In this document: positions 46,590-59,274 of the stretch, piece by piece
Position numbering within the stretch: position 1 is the first letter of the stretch
Layout of the letters: the number at the start of each line of letters is the position of its first letter
NCBI RefSeq assembly: GCF_964340395.1
Contig: NC_135571.1
Location: 6,210,453-6,274,452, forward strand
Reading direction: 5' to 3'
DNA from: Glandiceps talaboti
Lineage: Eukaryota; Hemichordata; Enteropneusta; Spengelidae
Length of the DNA stretch: 64,000 bases
Made by a program: the position numbers and the translations under genes
The notes under the pieces: generated by a model
The model's database searches: none
What the model saw: the letters and a program-made list of their open reading frames with translations, nothing else
Told to the model about the DNA's origin: nothing

Positions 46590-46807
46590 ATTACTACTGG
46601 TAAGTTGCAAACACGGTGGGATATCTTCACACTGTTTGGTAAGTGCAATAGGTCGTCCTTAGTTGGCCCAGGATGATATTAATCATGTGAAATCGCTTAA
46701 TCTCTTGTCACAGTGGTAAATATCTTATGTATGTGGAAAGCTGCTGATCAAAATCGGTGGGATAGAGGAATAGTAGTCCAGTTTGATTTTCCTGCTTTTC
46801 CATGCTT
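46590..46807 (-). pseudogene. N-terminal fragment of an ATP-grasp ligase-like gene
   Basis: The minus strand from 46807 reads MEKQENQTGLLFLYPTDFD, then QQLSTYIRYLPL and a stop. Related sequence continues through GGTCGTCCTTA to CAGTGTGAAGATATC. That covers about the first 60 codons of the family with stops and indels. The flanks match those upstream of the 46073 copy. Nothing of the catalytic part is present. Confidence 0.7.
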
Positions 46808-47664
46808 GCCAAAACACAGACACTGATAGTAATATTCTAATGAATATAAACAACCGATTGTTGTGAACAAGGTGGTGGATTTGGATTGTATGGCGAGGGG
46901 TCAAGGTTGCACGACCTTCGCAAGGACACATCCAATATGCATCTGGTTTATTCAAAGGTGATGACCTTTGACCAGACAGCATAGAAGAAATAAAAACAGC
47001 ACACAATTCCATTCAAGCAGTTGTCAATGTGATTATGAAAAGGGGCAGTAGCCCATGTCTCAAAGACAAACTGTCGTATCTCAAAGATAAGACAAGCATT
47101 GCATATTTTTGTACAGAATTATATACAGGCGCTGATGATAATACAAGGGAGTGATATGGGACATACGCTCTATCATGCAATTTACACAGTAACATGGATC
47201 GTATTATTTCATAACGTGTTTCATCAATAAACACATTATTGTTAAACCCAACGTGTTCTGGTGGATGAAGGCACTGGTTTTGGGCTACATACCATAAACT
47301 ACATTCATTATTTTTCTCATCGTGTATGTTATGTGCACAGCTACTACATACGTGAACACATGTTTACATTTATCGATGATTGACGTCTCAGGATGTACAA
47401 TATATTTAATGGCAAGTACTTTAATATATTTAACAAATGAGTTTCAAAAGTGGGCAAGATGGTATATATTGAAATTTATGTTTTTGTATTTTATGTGCAG
47501 TGCTTTTGAATATTTTAAATAGAAAAGGCGCTTTAGAAAATAGATAAACAAACTTAAACTTAAATAGTTGAGTTTATGGAAAGAAGGATGTTCACTTATC
47601 AAGGCTCTTCAAATCGTGTTACCCTGGAAAGTAAGGGAATACATCTGAATAAAGTCTTACGTAC

Positions 47665-48901
47665 CTTCCCTATTTTGGCCATACACATAGCACCAAGCTA
47701 TCATGGTACCTCTGTCTCCAGACTCTACAGTGATGTCATCTCCAGGTTGATGCACACTCACTATGTCATCACCAAGCCTTTCTACTTCACTGAAGTCGAG
47801 TATGTTGTCGATTCTGCCACTCTGGAATGTTGTAATATAACCACACATTCCCTTGATCCCTCTCAACTGTGGTGTCGGGATATGACCATCCGTTTCTTGT
47901 TTTAACAACGCTGCAATTTGATCGCCGTTATTGTAGCAGTTAGCTAACACACACGTTACAGAGTTATCGACGCGGCCATTGACCTCGATCACTCTGACCT
48001 GGCTATTATAAACGAAGAATTCAATATTAAGAACTTGATCATTGAACCCTTTGTCGACAAGGCGTGTTGCCATCTCATCATAGATTTTGTAGAGTGCTCG
48101 TTCTTGACTTTGTGTCAGATCAGCGGGTATAGCGGTACCAAGGAAACATTGTGGATAATCTTTCGAACGGACCGTATGCTGAATTGACCAATGGTGAATT
48201 TCGCCGTTGAGAACGAGGCCATGGACGACAACTTGATGATTAATATCAACAAATTCTTCCAATAACAGTCTGTCCAGTTTGAGATCATACTGAGAATGCT
48301 TGTCTGCTATCCACACGTTGAGAAACTCCTCGAAATATTCACTCTGCTCCACACTTGGTAGTTGGCTAGTTTTGATGTGTGAGAGAAATTCCTCCATTTT
48401 GTTTATCTTCCATGTTCCATTTCCTCCATGTCCGATCACCGGTTTCAAAAACCCACCTTTGCTTTGTATGAGTTCCTGTGCTTTCTTCATCATCTCTACA
48501 TTATCCATGTCATCTTTATCGACAAGCATGTGTTTAACTGTCGCTGCATCTGGGTCAAGGTATTTACGTGAACTGAATTTGTGATGGGTGAGAAAAACCG
48601 ACTCCACAGTTGGACCACGAATATGAGAGAATGTTTCAGACAATGCAGCATGGACCAAACACGCGATATCGGAAAAACTCAACACCATTGATATGTTTCG
48701 TGTCTTGATGGTTTCTTCACATTGCTTCGTAAACTGCAATAAATCATATTTGGTTGATTCTGGTTGAATCACTTGTATGTTGTAGCGCTGCCGGGTCTCT
48801 TTGGGTAACACTTTCAATAATGACGAAACTTGAATATCCCATTTGGTAGGGCAAAGGAGTAACACACACGGTACACCGGCTGACTTGCTTCCGTTTTCCA
48901 T
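47665..48901 (-). CDS. ATP-grasp domain ligase-like protein (carnosine-synthase-like superfamily), main exon
   Basis: The ORF starts at an ATG 48901 (MENGSKSAG; another ATG 12 bases upstream is possible) and runs 412 codons to a phase-1 donor (GAAG|GTACGT). It has an N-terminal LLLCPTKWD strand, the glycine-rich ATP loop GGFLKPVIGHGGNGTWKI, the LLLEEFVD adenine-contact segment, a metal-binding VIEVNGR and a C-terminal LGDD...PGDDITVES region. These are typical of ATP-grasp enzymes that join carboxylates to amines. The substrate is not predictable. The 71-bp last exon found in the other copies was not seen downstream. Without it the frame stops four bases into the intron (GAA GGT ACG TAA). It defines a subtype shared with the C-terminal two thirds of the 57093 gene. 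Confidence 0.8.
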
Positions 48902-49699
48902 ACTTGCCATCAAGGCACTGATCTTTATCAGTTATTCTAGTACCAATAGATAACACGTTGCTCAGAATGACCGAATTTCTTCGAAGCTGTGTTTGATGAG
49001 TATATGCCTTCACCCCCTCAATGCTGTGAGCAAGTTGATATACTCGTTGTATACCGGTACCCACGCTAATGAATATATGTGTAGGATACTACGTACTTGT
49101 GTATGCGACATGTAAATGATGTCTATTGATCGAACGTTGACTACGCCATCAAAGTATGTCAAATGTTAAATATGACGTATTCTGAAAGAGATGTGATCTG
49201 GGGTCACACATCGTCATGTGATTCCTCAGCCGCTGATTTGCCAGCTATACTCTCAATACTGGCATTGGCTTGTTGTGCGTAACTTTGTATTCAGGTATAA
49301 CTATATTGACTACTATTTAACTATCTAAAGGAAATAAGCATTTAGAAGTCATGAATATGTATTGTTCATCTAATCCATATTCATGTCTGATAAGACCAAT
49401 GAGGCAATGATGTATCGTTGAAAGAACAATGGAGGTGAGAGGTTCTTCAATTTGGTGTTTCTTGGCATTCGAGTGAAATTTGTATGATGTTCGTGATCAT
49501 GAAACGATATTTAAGAACGCAAAGTTTATTAAAACACCTTTATTTCTGGAGGACAAAAACTTAACACTTTCGATGCCCTGCTCATATTATGATTTAAAAT
49601 TGGATAAGTCACCGGCAGCTTTACATAAGTGAACATTCAGGGGTGACACTTTTAGAAAGGTTAGGAGTGTTCAAACGGTAATAGTCTGTAACTTGAATG

Positions 49700-50240
49700 T
49701 ACATCGTGTCTGGCGCCCTCACACATCCGCCAACGACTTTCAAGGCCACTGAAGGTTGGTCACATGACACATCCTCACAGTCTAGTGGTAATATGTATGA
49801 TAACTATGTGTGTGTGACTGGTTTATTTTCTATAATGTAAACTTCAAATATATATTACTCATGCTACTGCATGATACACACGCACATGGTAGCGCGCTGT
49901 CAACGGCGGTTATAAACATTATATAGCTCTTGTACAGCGCATTGAGCTGGAAAAAGTGTTAAAATATTATACGCCCTTCAATACTATTGTGTAATTCTTA
50001 GAATAAAGTCACCCATATTTATAGACGTGGATTATAGGACAAGATGTCCACGTCTAGTTTTGTGAGGGCAAAATCTGATCATCTGTGGTGATTTCAAACA
50101 GACAACTTTCTGTCTTTCAACATTCTGAACTGAAGTAACTTCAGTCTTTTGGTAGTCTGAGCTTTAAGTAACACTTGTAGAACATGGCATAAACGTACAA
50201 CACATTTAAATTTCAAAGTTTGTTTACGAATGATTTTCTA
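49700..50240. repeat. Segmental duplicate of 46150-46440 and 42960-43120
   Basis: The block GATACACACGCACATGGTAG ... GACAAGATGTCCACGTCTAG ... GGGCAAAATCTG (about 49870-50075) mirrors 46196-46411. The block CCTCACACATCCGCCAACGA ... GACTGGTTTATTTTCTATA (49718-49845) mirrors 42976-43097. These are relics of the tandem duplication that made the gene cluster. No exon is supported here. Confidence 0.6.
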
Positions 50241-50920
50241 AGCATTCCTTTATTTCAGTCTTTAGCAATTATTCTTTCATTTTTTTCTAGCAGAAAAACA
50301 GAGGCTACTTATTATACTCTTTTATCAATCCCAAACCCGAAATAAATCTCCATCTTCCCTCTTTCCATATTCAAACTTAGAAGTATATTAAGATATGAAT
50401 TAAAAAGTTATAGCCAAAATTGTTCAACTTTATCAACTACCGAGTTTATCGATCAGTCTGTCTTCAGAAAGAAGTTCTAGGAGTCAACGGTGTGCTAGAT
50501 GGCGGTATTTTATTCTTATTATGAGTTGGAAACTTTGTTTCGTCACATTCCAATGGTTGGAAACCAGAACAATGAAAACTGGTAATACCGAGTTCCATTC
50601 GCGTAATCAGGGTTGTGATCCAAGGACTCAAGAACTCCGAGTGTGTTCCGTAAACTTCAAATCAAATGTTTCTGCTGACGTACAAAAGAAGGTGTTATCG
50701 AAATGTTTTACAAATTCAAAAATGAGAAGAATACACTTTGTAGTCTGATCATTTGCACTTGTTACTATGGTTACTGATGAGTTTAAAGTCCTGAACCCCT
50801 TTCAAATTAATATAACTTAATATAAAAGAACATAATCACTCTCTGAACTTCAATCGTAATGTATATCTACAACCAAGGGTATTAACACTGGCTTCATCAC
50901 ATTGTTGAGTCGATGGCATT

Positions 50921-53206
50921 TCATCCTAATGGGCTGCACTCTGGCTTCTTCAGCACTTTTCGACATATGGCAAAGTACTGAGACATCAATTCTGTGAATG
51001 AAAATATAGATACATAAATTCAGCTTATATAACGCTTTTCATGTATGATACTACCAAAACAGAGAGACTACAGAGTTACAAATTGACGGCACGGTGTTTT
51101 CTTTTACATCTCACGCGGTTTTTCGTTGCAAACAAAATACATACTCTGAGAGTGCACACGCACATAAATGTTACATTTTATCTCACTTTGAACATAAATA
51201 AACAGTTTTTAATGTTTGAATCTCCCCTGTTTCATCCTATAGTATTGTTGATCTCTGTTCATAGTGAGATGAAATAATTATATCATTTTATATGCTTTAG
51301 TCCCATCCGATGTTTTTTCTACTCGATAACAGACAACTTGGCCTGTGCATGGAACAATTATATATTATTTCCCCAATATTTTTCTCCATTCAACCAAAAG
51401 AAAATGATAAAAACACGAAAGAGTGCCCAAGTGGCCTTGATTCTACAAGTCGCTAAACCACGAGTATATTACTCAGGCATATTCTATAAAATTTGGGGAA
51501 AATAATGTGGATTTGGAACGTTTCGACTCATATTGCTAGCACCACAGAACTATTGACGTACGTAGGTAGGAGTTATAAAACGACCAGGGTATATAATTCA
51601 TATTTTCTGTTCAATGATAGTATTAATTTATTCAAATTAATTTCGAAATTCAAGTACGGTCTTCATTTATGCAGCATCCAAATGCCTTTATTGTTACAAA
51701 GCAGGAAGAAACCACGTACCCTGGGGAAACCTACACGCGTTTTTTGGTAGGGTCAAACTGAGTATCACCTTTCGCACACTATAATAGAGATTTGGTTAAT
51801 TTTTAATCAAACCCAGCCGTGCTGAGTATGTTAGAACACATGTACAGGCTGTAGTGGTAAGAGTCTGACATACGAGCCACAGGATATGAGCCTAACGCTC
51901 TGTCATCAACAACCCAAATGACAATAGCATGATTTGTGCATGGTAAGCGGTATTACATTACCCTACCTTCTTTGCTGTGACCATATACATAACATACAGC
52001 TATCATTACACCTATATCTTCTGATTCCACAATGATGTCATCACCAGGTTGAAACAAACTAACAGCGACGTCATCACCAAGTCTGGAGATCTCATCGAAA
52101 TTAAGCAAATCCTCTATTTTACCACCAACAAATGTAGTTATATACCCATTCATTCCCATAACTCCTTTCAGCTTAGGTACGCATATAGGCTCATGGCCAG
52201 GCTTAACATGATTCACCAATGCTGCCAATTGGTTTCCATGGTAATAACATTGTGTGTACAATGGAATAAGGGTGGCGTCCATTCGACAATTGGTTTCAAT
52301 CACTTTAACCTGGGCTTTATCATCAATGAAAAATTGTACATGAACAAATTGATTATCAAATCCCTTGTTGATCATTCTGGTCACAATCTCATCAAAGTTC
52401 TGATACAGCACCTTCTCTTCTCTATCTGTCAACTCTGCTGGTACAATGGATCCTAAATAGCATTCAGGATGGTCTTTCCAATACACCTCATCCATTATCA
52501 ACCAATGATAAAGCTTGCCATTCAGAACGCAGCCATCCACAGCAATTTGCCTTTTGCCACCAACAAACTCTTCCAATATTAGTGTATCTAGATTGATGTC
52601 ATACATCAGACCTTTGTCTTTGATCCAGTGATTCAGAAACGACTGGTAATATCCATTAAGCGTTCCATATGTACAGCTGTCGGCTTTCAAAAGATCGTAC
52701 AATTGATCCACAGTGTTGATTTTCAACGTTCCATCACTACCACATCCAATCTGAGGCTTTAGAAATCCACCTCTGCCTCGTATCAAATTCGCCACATCTC
52801 TCATCTTGCCGTCATCTTCAATGTCACTTCTGTCAAGAAGTATACTTGGTACTGTTGCAGAATCTGGGTCAAGGTATTTACGTGATATGAACTTGTGACA
52901 GGTCAGGTACACTGACTCCACAGTTGGACCACGAATATGAGGGAACGTTTCAGACAATGCAGCATGGACCAAACAAGCGATATCTGAAAAACTCAACACC
53001 ATTGATATGTTTTGTGTCTTGATGATATCTTCACATTGTTTTGTAAACTGCAATAAATCGTACTTGCTTGATTCTGGCCGAATTTCGTGTATCTTGTAGA
53101 GCTGTTTGGTCACTGCTGGTAAGTATTTGATGAATGTAGAAAGCTGTTGATCCCATTTGGTTGGACAGAGAAGTAGTATTTCACTTTGCTTTCGCTTACT
53201 TTCCAT
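50921..53206 (-). CDS. ATP-grasp domain ligase-like protein, two coding exons, intact
   Basis: Exon 1 runs from 53206 to 51967 (413 codons plus one base; donor G|GTAGGG). Exon 2 runs from 50991 to 50921 (acceptor CATTCACAG), adding ELMSQYFAICRKVLKKPECS, PLG and the stop; the total is about 436 aa. Residues 10-19 are the ILLLCPTKWD strand and 147-159 the glycine-rich ATP loop. LEEF lies at 211-214, the metal-binding ETN at 304-306, and LGDD...PGDD at 377-390. By family knowledge such proteins activate a carboxylate with ATP for ligation to an amine, as in carnosine synthase. Here the E-x-N-x-R is ETNCR rather than EVNGR. The 5' flank (ACTGGGGACAGTGAGAAAGA) is shared with the gene at 57093. Confidence 0.85.
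51353..51608 (+). repeat. R1 repeat inside the intron of the 53206 gene
   Basis: It starts ACAATTATATATTATTTCCC and continues with CCAAGTGGCC, GATTTGGAACG, GCTAGCACCACAGAAC and AAACGACCAGGGTATATAA. It occupies the position equivalent to the R1 copy at 43898, so it predates that duplication. Confidence 0.65.
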
Positions 53207-53384
53207 AATTAGCGAGACGTTGACACTTGCAGCAATACCCCCATGAATGATCAGCTATCTACTGGGGACAGTGAGAAAGATGGCGACTCGCCTATATGAT
53301 TATACTACTTGCATTGATCATCAACAAAGCATCAAGGCAGTACTATGACCGCTTGTATTTATCCCATTCTTTGTACTGTTGCTT

Positions 53385-54252
53385 AATCTAGGTCAAGGTT
53401 TTTACGTGATATGAGCTTGTGACAGGTTAAGTACACTGACTCAACAGTTGGACCATACAAGTATAAAGGTTGGGTACAGGTACAACTTACAATGGCTCCC
53501 AAATAACACAGAGGATATTCTTTCAAATGAACCTCATCCATTATCAACCAACGTTAAAGCTTGCCATCCAGAACGCAGCCATCCACAGCAATTTGCCTTT
53601 TCCCACCAACAAACTCTTCCAATATTAGTGTATCTAGATTGATGTCATACGTCAAACCTTTGTCTTTGATCCAGTGATTCATAAATGACTGGTAATATCC
53701 ATTAAGCGTTGCATATGTACAGCTATCGTTCTTCAAAATATCGTATAATTGATCTACTTTTCTGATTTTCAACGTTCCATTGCCACCACATCCAATCTCA
53801 GGCTTTAGGAATCCACCATTGCCTTGTATCAAATTCGCCACATCTCTCATTTTACCGCCATCTTCAATGTCACTTCTGTCAAGAAGTATACTTGGAACTG
53901 TTGCAGAATCTGGGTCATGGTATTTACGTGATATGAACTTGTGACAGGTTAGGTATACTGACTCCACAGTTGGACCACGAATATGAGGGAACGTTTCAGA
54001 TAATGCAGCATGGACCAAACAAGCGATATCTGAAAAGCTCAACACCATTGATATGTTTTGTGTGTTGATGATATCTTCACACTGTTTTGTAAACTGCAAT
54101 AGGTCGTCCTTACTTGACCTAGGACGAAAGACATGAATCTTGTGGGATTGCTTGGTCTCCTGTGGTAAGAATCTGATGTATGTGGAAAGCTGCTGATCAA
54201 AATTGGTGGGACAGAGGAACAGTATTCCAGGTTGCTTTCCCTCCTTTTCAAT
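53385..54252 (-). pseudogene. ATP-grasp ligase-like gene, truncated chimeric copy
   Basis: The expected start codon is ATT at 54250-54252 (IEKEGKQPG), although an in-frame ATG exists upstream at 54357. The frame is then intact through the ATP loop (GGFLKPEIGCGGNG) and LEEFVGGKRQ to TAA 53554-53556, at the position of the conserved YHW. Beyond it, family sequence continues (WLIMDEVHLKEYPLCYLGA) to about 53490. It then joins a second N-terminal fragment (GPTVESVYLTCHKLISRKNL) at about 53385-53455. The C-terminal third and last exon are missing, pointing to an illegitimate or unequal exchange. Confidence 0.75.
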
Positions 54253-54371
54253 ACTTGTCGAGTATTGTAATAAACGAGACGACAGAGAACAACATATCAA
54301 TTGAAAATACTCTATTTGACCATGAAATATTAAATAAAATGAAACGAAATTTGCCATAAACTGTATGGTAC

Positions 54372-54454
54372 GTTGTGACGTTCCGCCCTCACCAGCCTCC
54401 TCTCATGGGAGGGGTTGGCTGATGTGTGAGGGCGCCCCGTCACGGCGTACCTTA
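54372..54454. mobile_element. Small hairpin element with TIR GGTACG(T/C)(T/C)GTGACG
   Basis: GGTACGTTGTGACG, then CCGCCCTCACCAGCC, pairs with GGCTGATGTGTGAGGGC, then CCCGTCACGGCGTACC, with a small inner stem around CTCATGGGAG. TTGCCATAAA lies close outside on both sides. Half-copies of this sequence lie at 42955 and 49706. Confidence 0.65.
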
Positions 54455-54459
54455 CAGAC

Positions 54460-55240
54460 TAAACTTGCCATAAATCCCTGATACACTCGTTAGGTTGTAC
54501 AAAATAAAGAACAAAGCTTATAAATTCGTAATTATTGTGATGACAGGCACTATAACTAATTATTTAGCGAATTCAAGTCCACGTTACAGCAAATAGTTGT
54601 ACACACGAAATGTGGAGCTCAAATGGCTTTCAGCCAGTCCATATTGTCTTGTACACAATTGTCCGCAAGTCATGAACTTATCCATTTTACATGGTACTAA
54701 GTACAGTCAATGTCCGTATAGTAGTCCATTTAAGCATTAGCAAACTGACATAGTGTCCTGTTGCTGTAGGTTGAGTTCTTGGTGTTGAATGTAATAGACC
54801 TGTTGCCAGTTCCAAGATGCATTGCACGTCTCTCCATACAATGCCATGTATTTTGTACGCACTGAGGAGTTTGCACACGCTACTCAGGGGAATGGTTGTC
54901 ACCTGACCGTACCCTGTGTTCAGCCATAAAATCCCTCTCTGTCACTGATAATGTTTAGTCTTTGTTATATAAAATCACTCATAATCAAAGAAGTGAACAT
55001 GTCTTTCCATCATTTCCTGATAAAAATGTTATAATTTCAACTGTAGTAAAGACAAAACAAGACCAACTGTACAACATAAAAACTGTTCTCTCGCGCAATG
55101 CATCTTGGAACCGGAAATCGACTATACTTGATAAGTTCAGCTTAGTTGAGAGATAAGGTATCCATGGTAATAAAATCCCTTTAGTTCATCATATGTGTTG
55201 GTAGAGCGACATATTGTAGATTGACAAGGATTGGTTCGGT
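54460..55240. other. No gene supported
   Basis: Mixed sequence between the broken copy and the next gene. Short ORFs only. Confidence 0.35.
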
Positions 55241-55248
55241 GGGGATTT

Positions 55249-57093
55249 TCAAACCCAAGGACTGTACTCAGGTTTTTTCAAGACTCGTTGACATATTGCC
55301 AGATATTGTGACATCAAATCTGTGTTGAGAAGGAATAAAGAGGGGTTAGACATGGTTAGACATTGCACAGTATTTAGTCACGGAACATATGATTGGTGTT
55401 ACCTGACAGGAACGCATCGGTAGAATCATATCATTTCTCATCATAAATAATTTCGAATTCTAAAACAAGCACTTTACACTTATTTGAATGATTAACATAA
55501 AAATAACTATTACATATATATGTATCACTGATTATGTGGTACGCAAATATTGTTGGTATTTGTACTGCAGATTAATACCTAACACATTGCATATGTTTAT
55601 GCAAAGCAGTTTTTGCGGTTTCTATAATAAATACATTAATAAATAAACATATAATAAACCCCCATGATGCATGAATGCCAGTGCAGACACTCAGGGATAT
55701 TTGCATTCGCGTTTGCTGTGATTTTAGTCATTCAATATGATTGCGAAAGCTACTTTCACGATCTCTGCTGCCATGATGACCGCAGAGAACATCGTAAGTG
55801 CTCAGTGGTAATACCCGAGTATGCCAAAATTGTATTGTGGGATCCTATCATATTACCTGCTTCATTTTTGCCGCATACATAGCATGATGCTATCATTACA
55901 CCTCTAGCATTCGACTCCACAATGACGTAATCACCAGGTCGATAAAAAGTCACCACGTCATCACCAAGTCTTCCCATCTCATCGAAATCCAGTATGTTGT
56001 CTATATTATCACTGAGGAATGTGGTAATATAACCAAGAAGTCCAACGACGCCTTTTGGTTTTGGTACAGGCATGGGTATTGGTCCATGCAATGTGTGCTT
56101 CAACAACACGTCTATCTGATTAGCATCATGGTAACAGCTGACGAGTAATGGAGTTAAGGGATTGTCCATTCGGCCGTTGACTTCAACCACTTTCACCTCG
56201 TCGTTTTCAAGAAGGAAACATTCGATGTTTACGAATTGATCATCGAATCCTTTAACGATCAACTGTTTCAGAATCTCATCATAAGTCTCCCAGAGTACTT
56301 TTACCTGTCTGTCTGTTGCATCAGCTGGTATGATGGAACCAAGTGTACACAGTGGATATTTTTGCCAGTACTTCTCATCCGTTATCAACCAATGACAAAT
56401 TTGGCCATTGAGAATTGCGCCATGAGCTGCTACCATCTTTTTGTCATCAATTAACTCTTCTAATAATACTTTGTCCAATCTGACATCGTACTGCAAACCT
56501 TTGTCGGTAATCCAGTACTTCAGAAAACCTTCGAAATAATCACTCCGCTCACCAATTGGTAAACAGATCTCGTTGATGTGCGTGGAGAATTCCGCCATAC
56601 TGTTTATCTTCCTTGTTCCAAAACTGCCGTGTCCGATTACTGGCTTCAAAAACCCACCGTTGCCTTCTATGATTTCTTGTGCTTTCTTCATTTTTTCTCC
56701 ATCATTGATGTCATCTTTATCGACAAGCATGTGCTTAACTGTCGCGAATTCCGGATCAAGGTATTTACGTGTACTGAATTTGTGATGGGTGAGAAAAACC
56801 GACTCCACAGTTGGACCACGAATATGAGGGAAAGTTTCAGACAATGCAGCATGGACCAAACAAGCGATATCGGAAAAACTCAACACCATTGATATGTTTT
56901 GTGTCTTGATGATATCTTCACATTGTTTTGTAAACTGCAATAAATCGTACTTGCTTGATTCTGGCCGAATTTCGTGTATCTTGTAGAGCTGTTTGGTCAC
57001 TGCTGGTAAGTATTTGATGAATGTAGAAAGCTGCTGATCCCATTTGGTTGGACAGAGAAGTAGTATTTCACTTTGCTTTCGCTCACTTTCCAT
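55249..57093 (-). CDS. ATP-grasp domain ligase-like protein, two coding exons, mosaic of two subtypes
   Basis: Exon 1 runs from 57093 to 55857 (412 codons plus one base; donor G|GTAATA). Exon 2 runs from 55319 to 55249, adding DLMSQYLAICQRVLKKPEYS, PWV and the stop; the total is about 435 aa. The glycine-rich loop is GGFLKPVIGHGSFGTRKI, and the adenine-contact segment LLEELIDDKK. The metal-binding VVEVNGR and C-terminal LGDD...YRPGDYVIVES follow. The first about 99 residues are almost identical to the gene at 53206, including synonymous sites and the 5' flank. The remainder follows the 48901 gene (VFLTHHKF, KHMLVDKDD). It therefore looks like a product of gene conversion or unequal crossing over, but remains intact. 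Confidence 0.85.
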
Positions 57094-57552
57094 AATTAGC
57101 GAGAAGCTGACACTGGCAGCAATACCCCTACAAATGATCAGCGACCTACTGGGGACAGTGAGAAAGATGGTGACTAATTACCTATATGATCAAGGGTCAA
57201 GGCAGTACTATGATCTCTTGTTTATATCCCATTCATCTATTCAATTGTACAGATAGCTTTGCCATGACCATGTATAATCCCTATGATTAAATCCTATTGA
57301 CAGTTGGCATCTTTGTAAAAGAAATTCGACTTGAAAATATGTCAGTTTGCGAGATAATGATTTAGAAAATGCAATGAATTCCTATAAACCACCATCGAGC
57401 GAATAGGTTGGTCTTGCACCAACACGTTTCCAGGTCAGTCATTTCAAGAATGAGCTATTCCCTTGTTGAACAATGTGTGCATGAATACATGACTTGCTGA
57501 AATATGTCTGTAGGCTTTACCCTGCCCTGGCCCATTTTCACAGGCGCAGCAG

Positions 57553-57584
<32 letters not shown>

Positions 57585-57830
57585 TTGACCCGCTATACTT
57601 GAGTGACGACAAACTTTGTAGTTTGTTAGCATTCAGCTATTGAATGTAACACAAATTATGTTTAATATCGTTTGTTTATTTGTTTATTTGTCTATTTTGC
57701 GTGTTTTCGCAAAACATGACTATCTAAGCGTGAATCACCTCAGCACTGGCAGCATTATAAACGATTTGTGTGTTCTGTTAGTGGAATGGGTCAAGGGTCA
57801 AGGGTCAAGTGTCAAGGCTTTTATTAAGCC
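57094..57830. other. Divergent intergenic start, with (AAT)n
   Basis: The first about 110 bp duplicate the upstream region of the 53206 gene (CTGACACTGGCAGCAATACC, CTACTGGGGACAGTGAGAAA). An (ATA)n run lies at 57555-57583. No exon was seen. Confidence 0.5.
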
Positions 57831-58760
57831 AGACAATAGTGTGAACACCCAATTGTTGGCAGGCAAAACGCACATGAAGTTTCGCCAAATTAGTAATATT
57901 GCTATAATTTCCTAAATAAAAGTGTGTCTGCTGGGTATGAAAGACGAAATTTATATAAATTCACATATATCATGTGATAGCTCATACAGTAGTGTACTAG
58001 GCCTAATACGTGAATAGTGTGCACACGCAATGGTTTGCAAGAAAAGTGCATTTCATTTGTGAATGAAATAATGAAATTTCCCATAATGCACCACATCTTT
58101 CTGTGTCTGCTGGGTATGAAAGACAAAATTTATGGAAAGTGAAATACATCATGTTATAGCTTATATATACCTGTATTAAGCCTACTACATCAATAGTGTG
58201 CACACTCAATTGTTTGCAAGTGAAAAACATCATATTATAGCTGATATTGTACTGTACTAGGCCTAATAGGGGAATAGTGTGCACACTCAACGGTTTCATT
58301 ATTGTATGAAATAGTGAAATTTCCCATAACGCACCTTATATTTGTGTGTCTGCTGGGTATAAAAGACGAGGTTTATTTAAAGTCACATATATAATACGAT
58401 GGCTGATATATTATTGTACTAGGCCTAATACTTGTATAGTGTGCACACTGAATGGTTTGGAAGAAAAAAAGCCTTCGAATGTGTGTATGAAATACCTATT
58501 TTTTTTTATAGCATACATATTACTCTACTAGGCATAATTGGTGATTAATGTGCACACTGAATGGTTTGAAATGAAAAAGCATTTGATTTATGTATAAAAT
58601 AATGGAATATCCCATAATGCACCACATGTTTCTCTGTAGAAATTTTTATGAAGTGGAGTACATCATATCATTTATACAGTGCTGTATATTCTATGTGAAT
58701 ACTGTGAACACTGGTTTGCAAGGAGAAGTCGTGACATCCATGAATTAGTAACATTCCCAT
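57830..58760. repeat. Degenerate tandem repeat of about 160-180 bp, about five copies
   Basis: Recurring blocks in order are GTGTCTGCTGGGTATGAAAG, ACAAAATTTAT, ATATCATGTGATAGCT, TACTAGGCCTAATA, GAATAGTGTGCACACTCAAT, GGTTTGCAAG and TTCCCATAATGCACC. TAGTGTGCACAC-type blocks appear near 58014, 58192, 58276, 58437 and 58546. Confidence 0.75.
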
Positions 58761-59274
58761 TATTATAGTGAACCCTTTGAAGGGTTTAAAAGACAAAATT
58801 TAGGTACAACCAACTTTAATAATACAGATTTCATAGAGCTGTATTTTGAAGCATGGTGAATACACAGTACTCTGGCATGGGAAGAAAATAATTGTTTGGT
58901 TAATATTTACAACATGTAAATATCTCATTGCATCAGTATCAGTATCAGTTCAATTACGTTGAAGAACCAATTTCTGGCATATGATCAAAGGAATAATTCC
59001 TTTTAAAAAGTGACTTCGGGTTTTCATTTATGTCTTATATTATGTTACTTCTATGAATTATCACTTCTGAAAGTCTGTGAAACTGATAAAGAAAGGTAAA
59101 GGCCTTGTTTCTTGCTATACAGTAATATAACAGTAAGCTAGAGGGTTCGATGTTCGAGGTCAAAGGTCATTTCTGCCTGCTTCATTGCTGCCGGTGTCTG
59201 CGTGCGTCAACTTAGTCAGTACCGCGATACTTCCAGGGCCTAAGGAGAGCACTGCACATGCATTTTCTGCAAGT

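Noticed and set aside
51840-51905. tRNA-like text GTAGTGGTAAGAGTCTGACATACGAGCC (positions about 51852-51879)
   Set aside because: It lacks a proper B box and cloverleaf. A similar decayed piece at 44774 shows it is just part of the duplicated intron.
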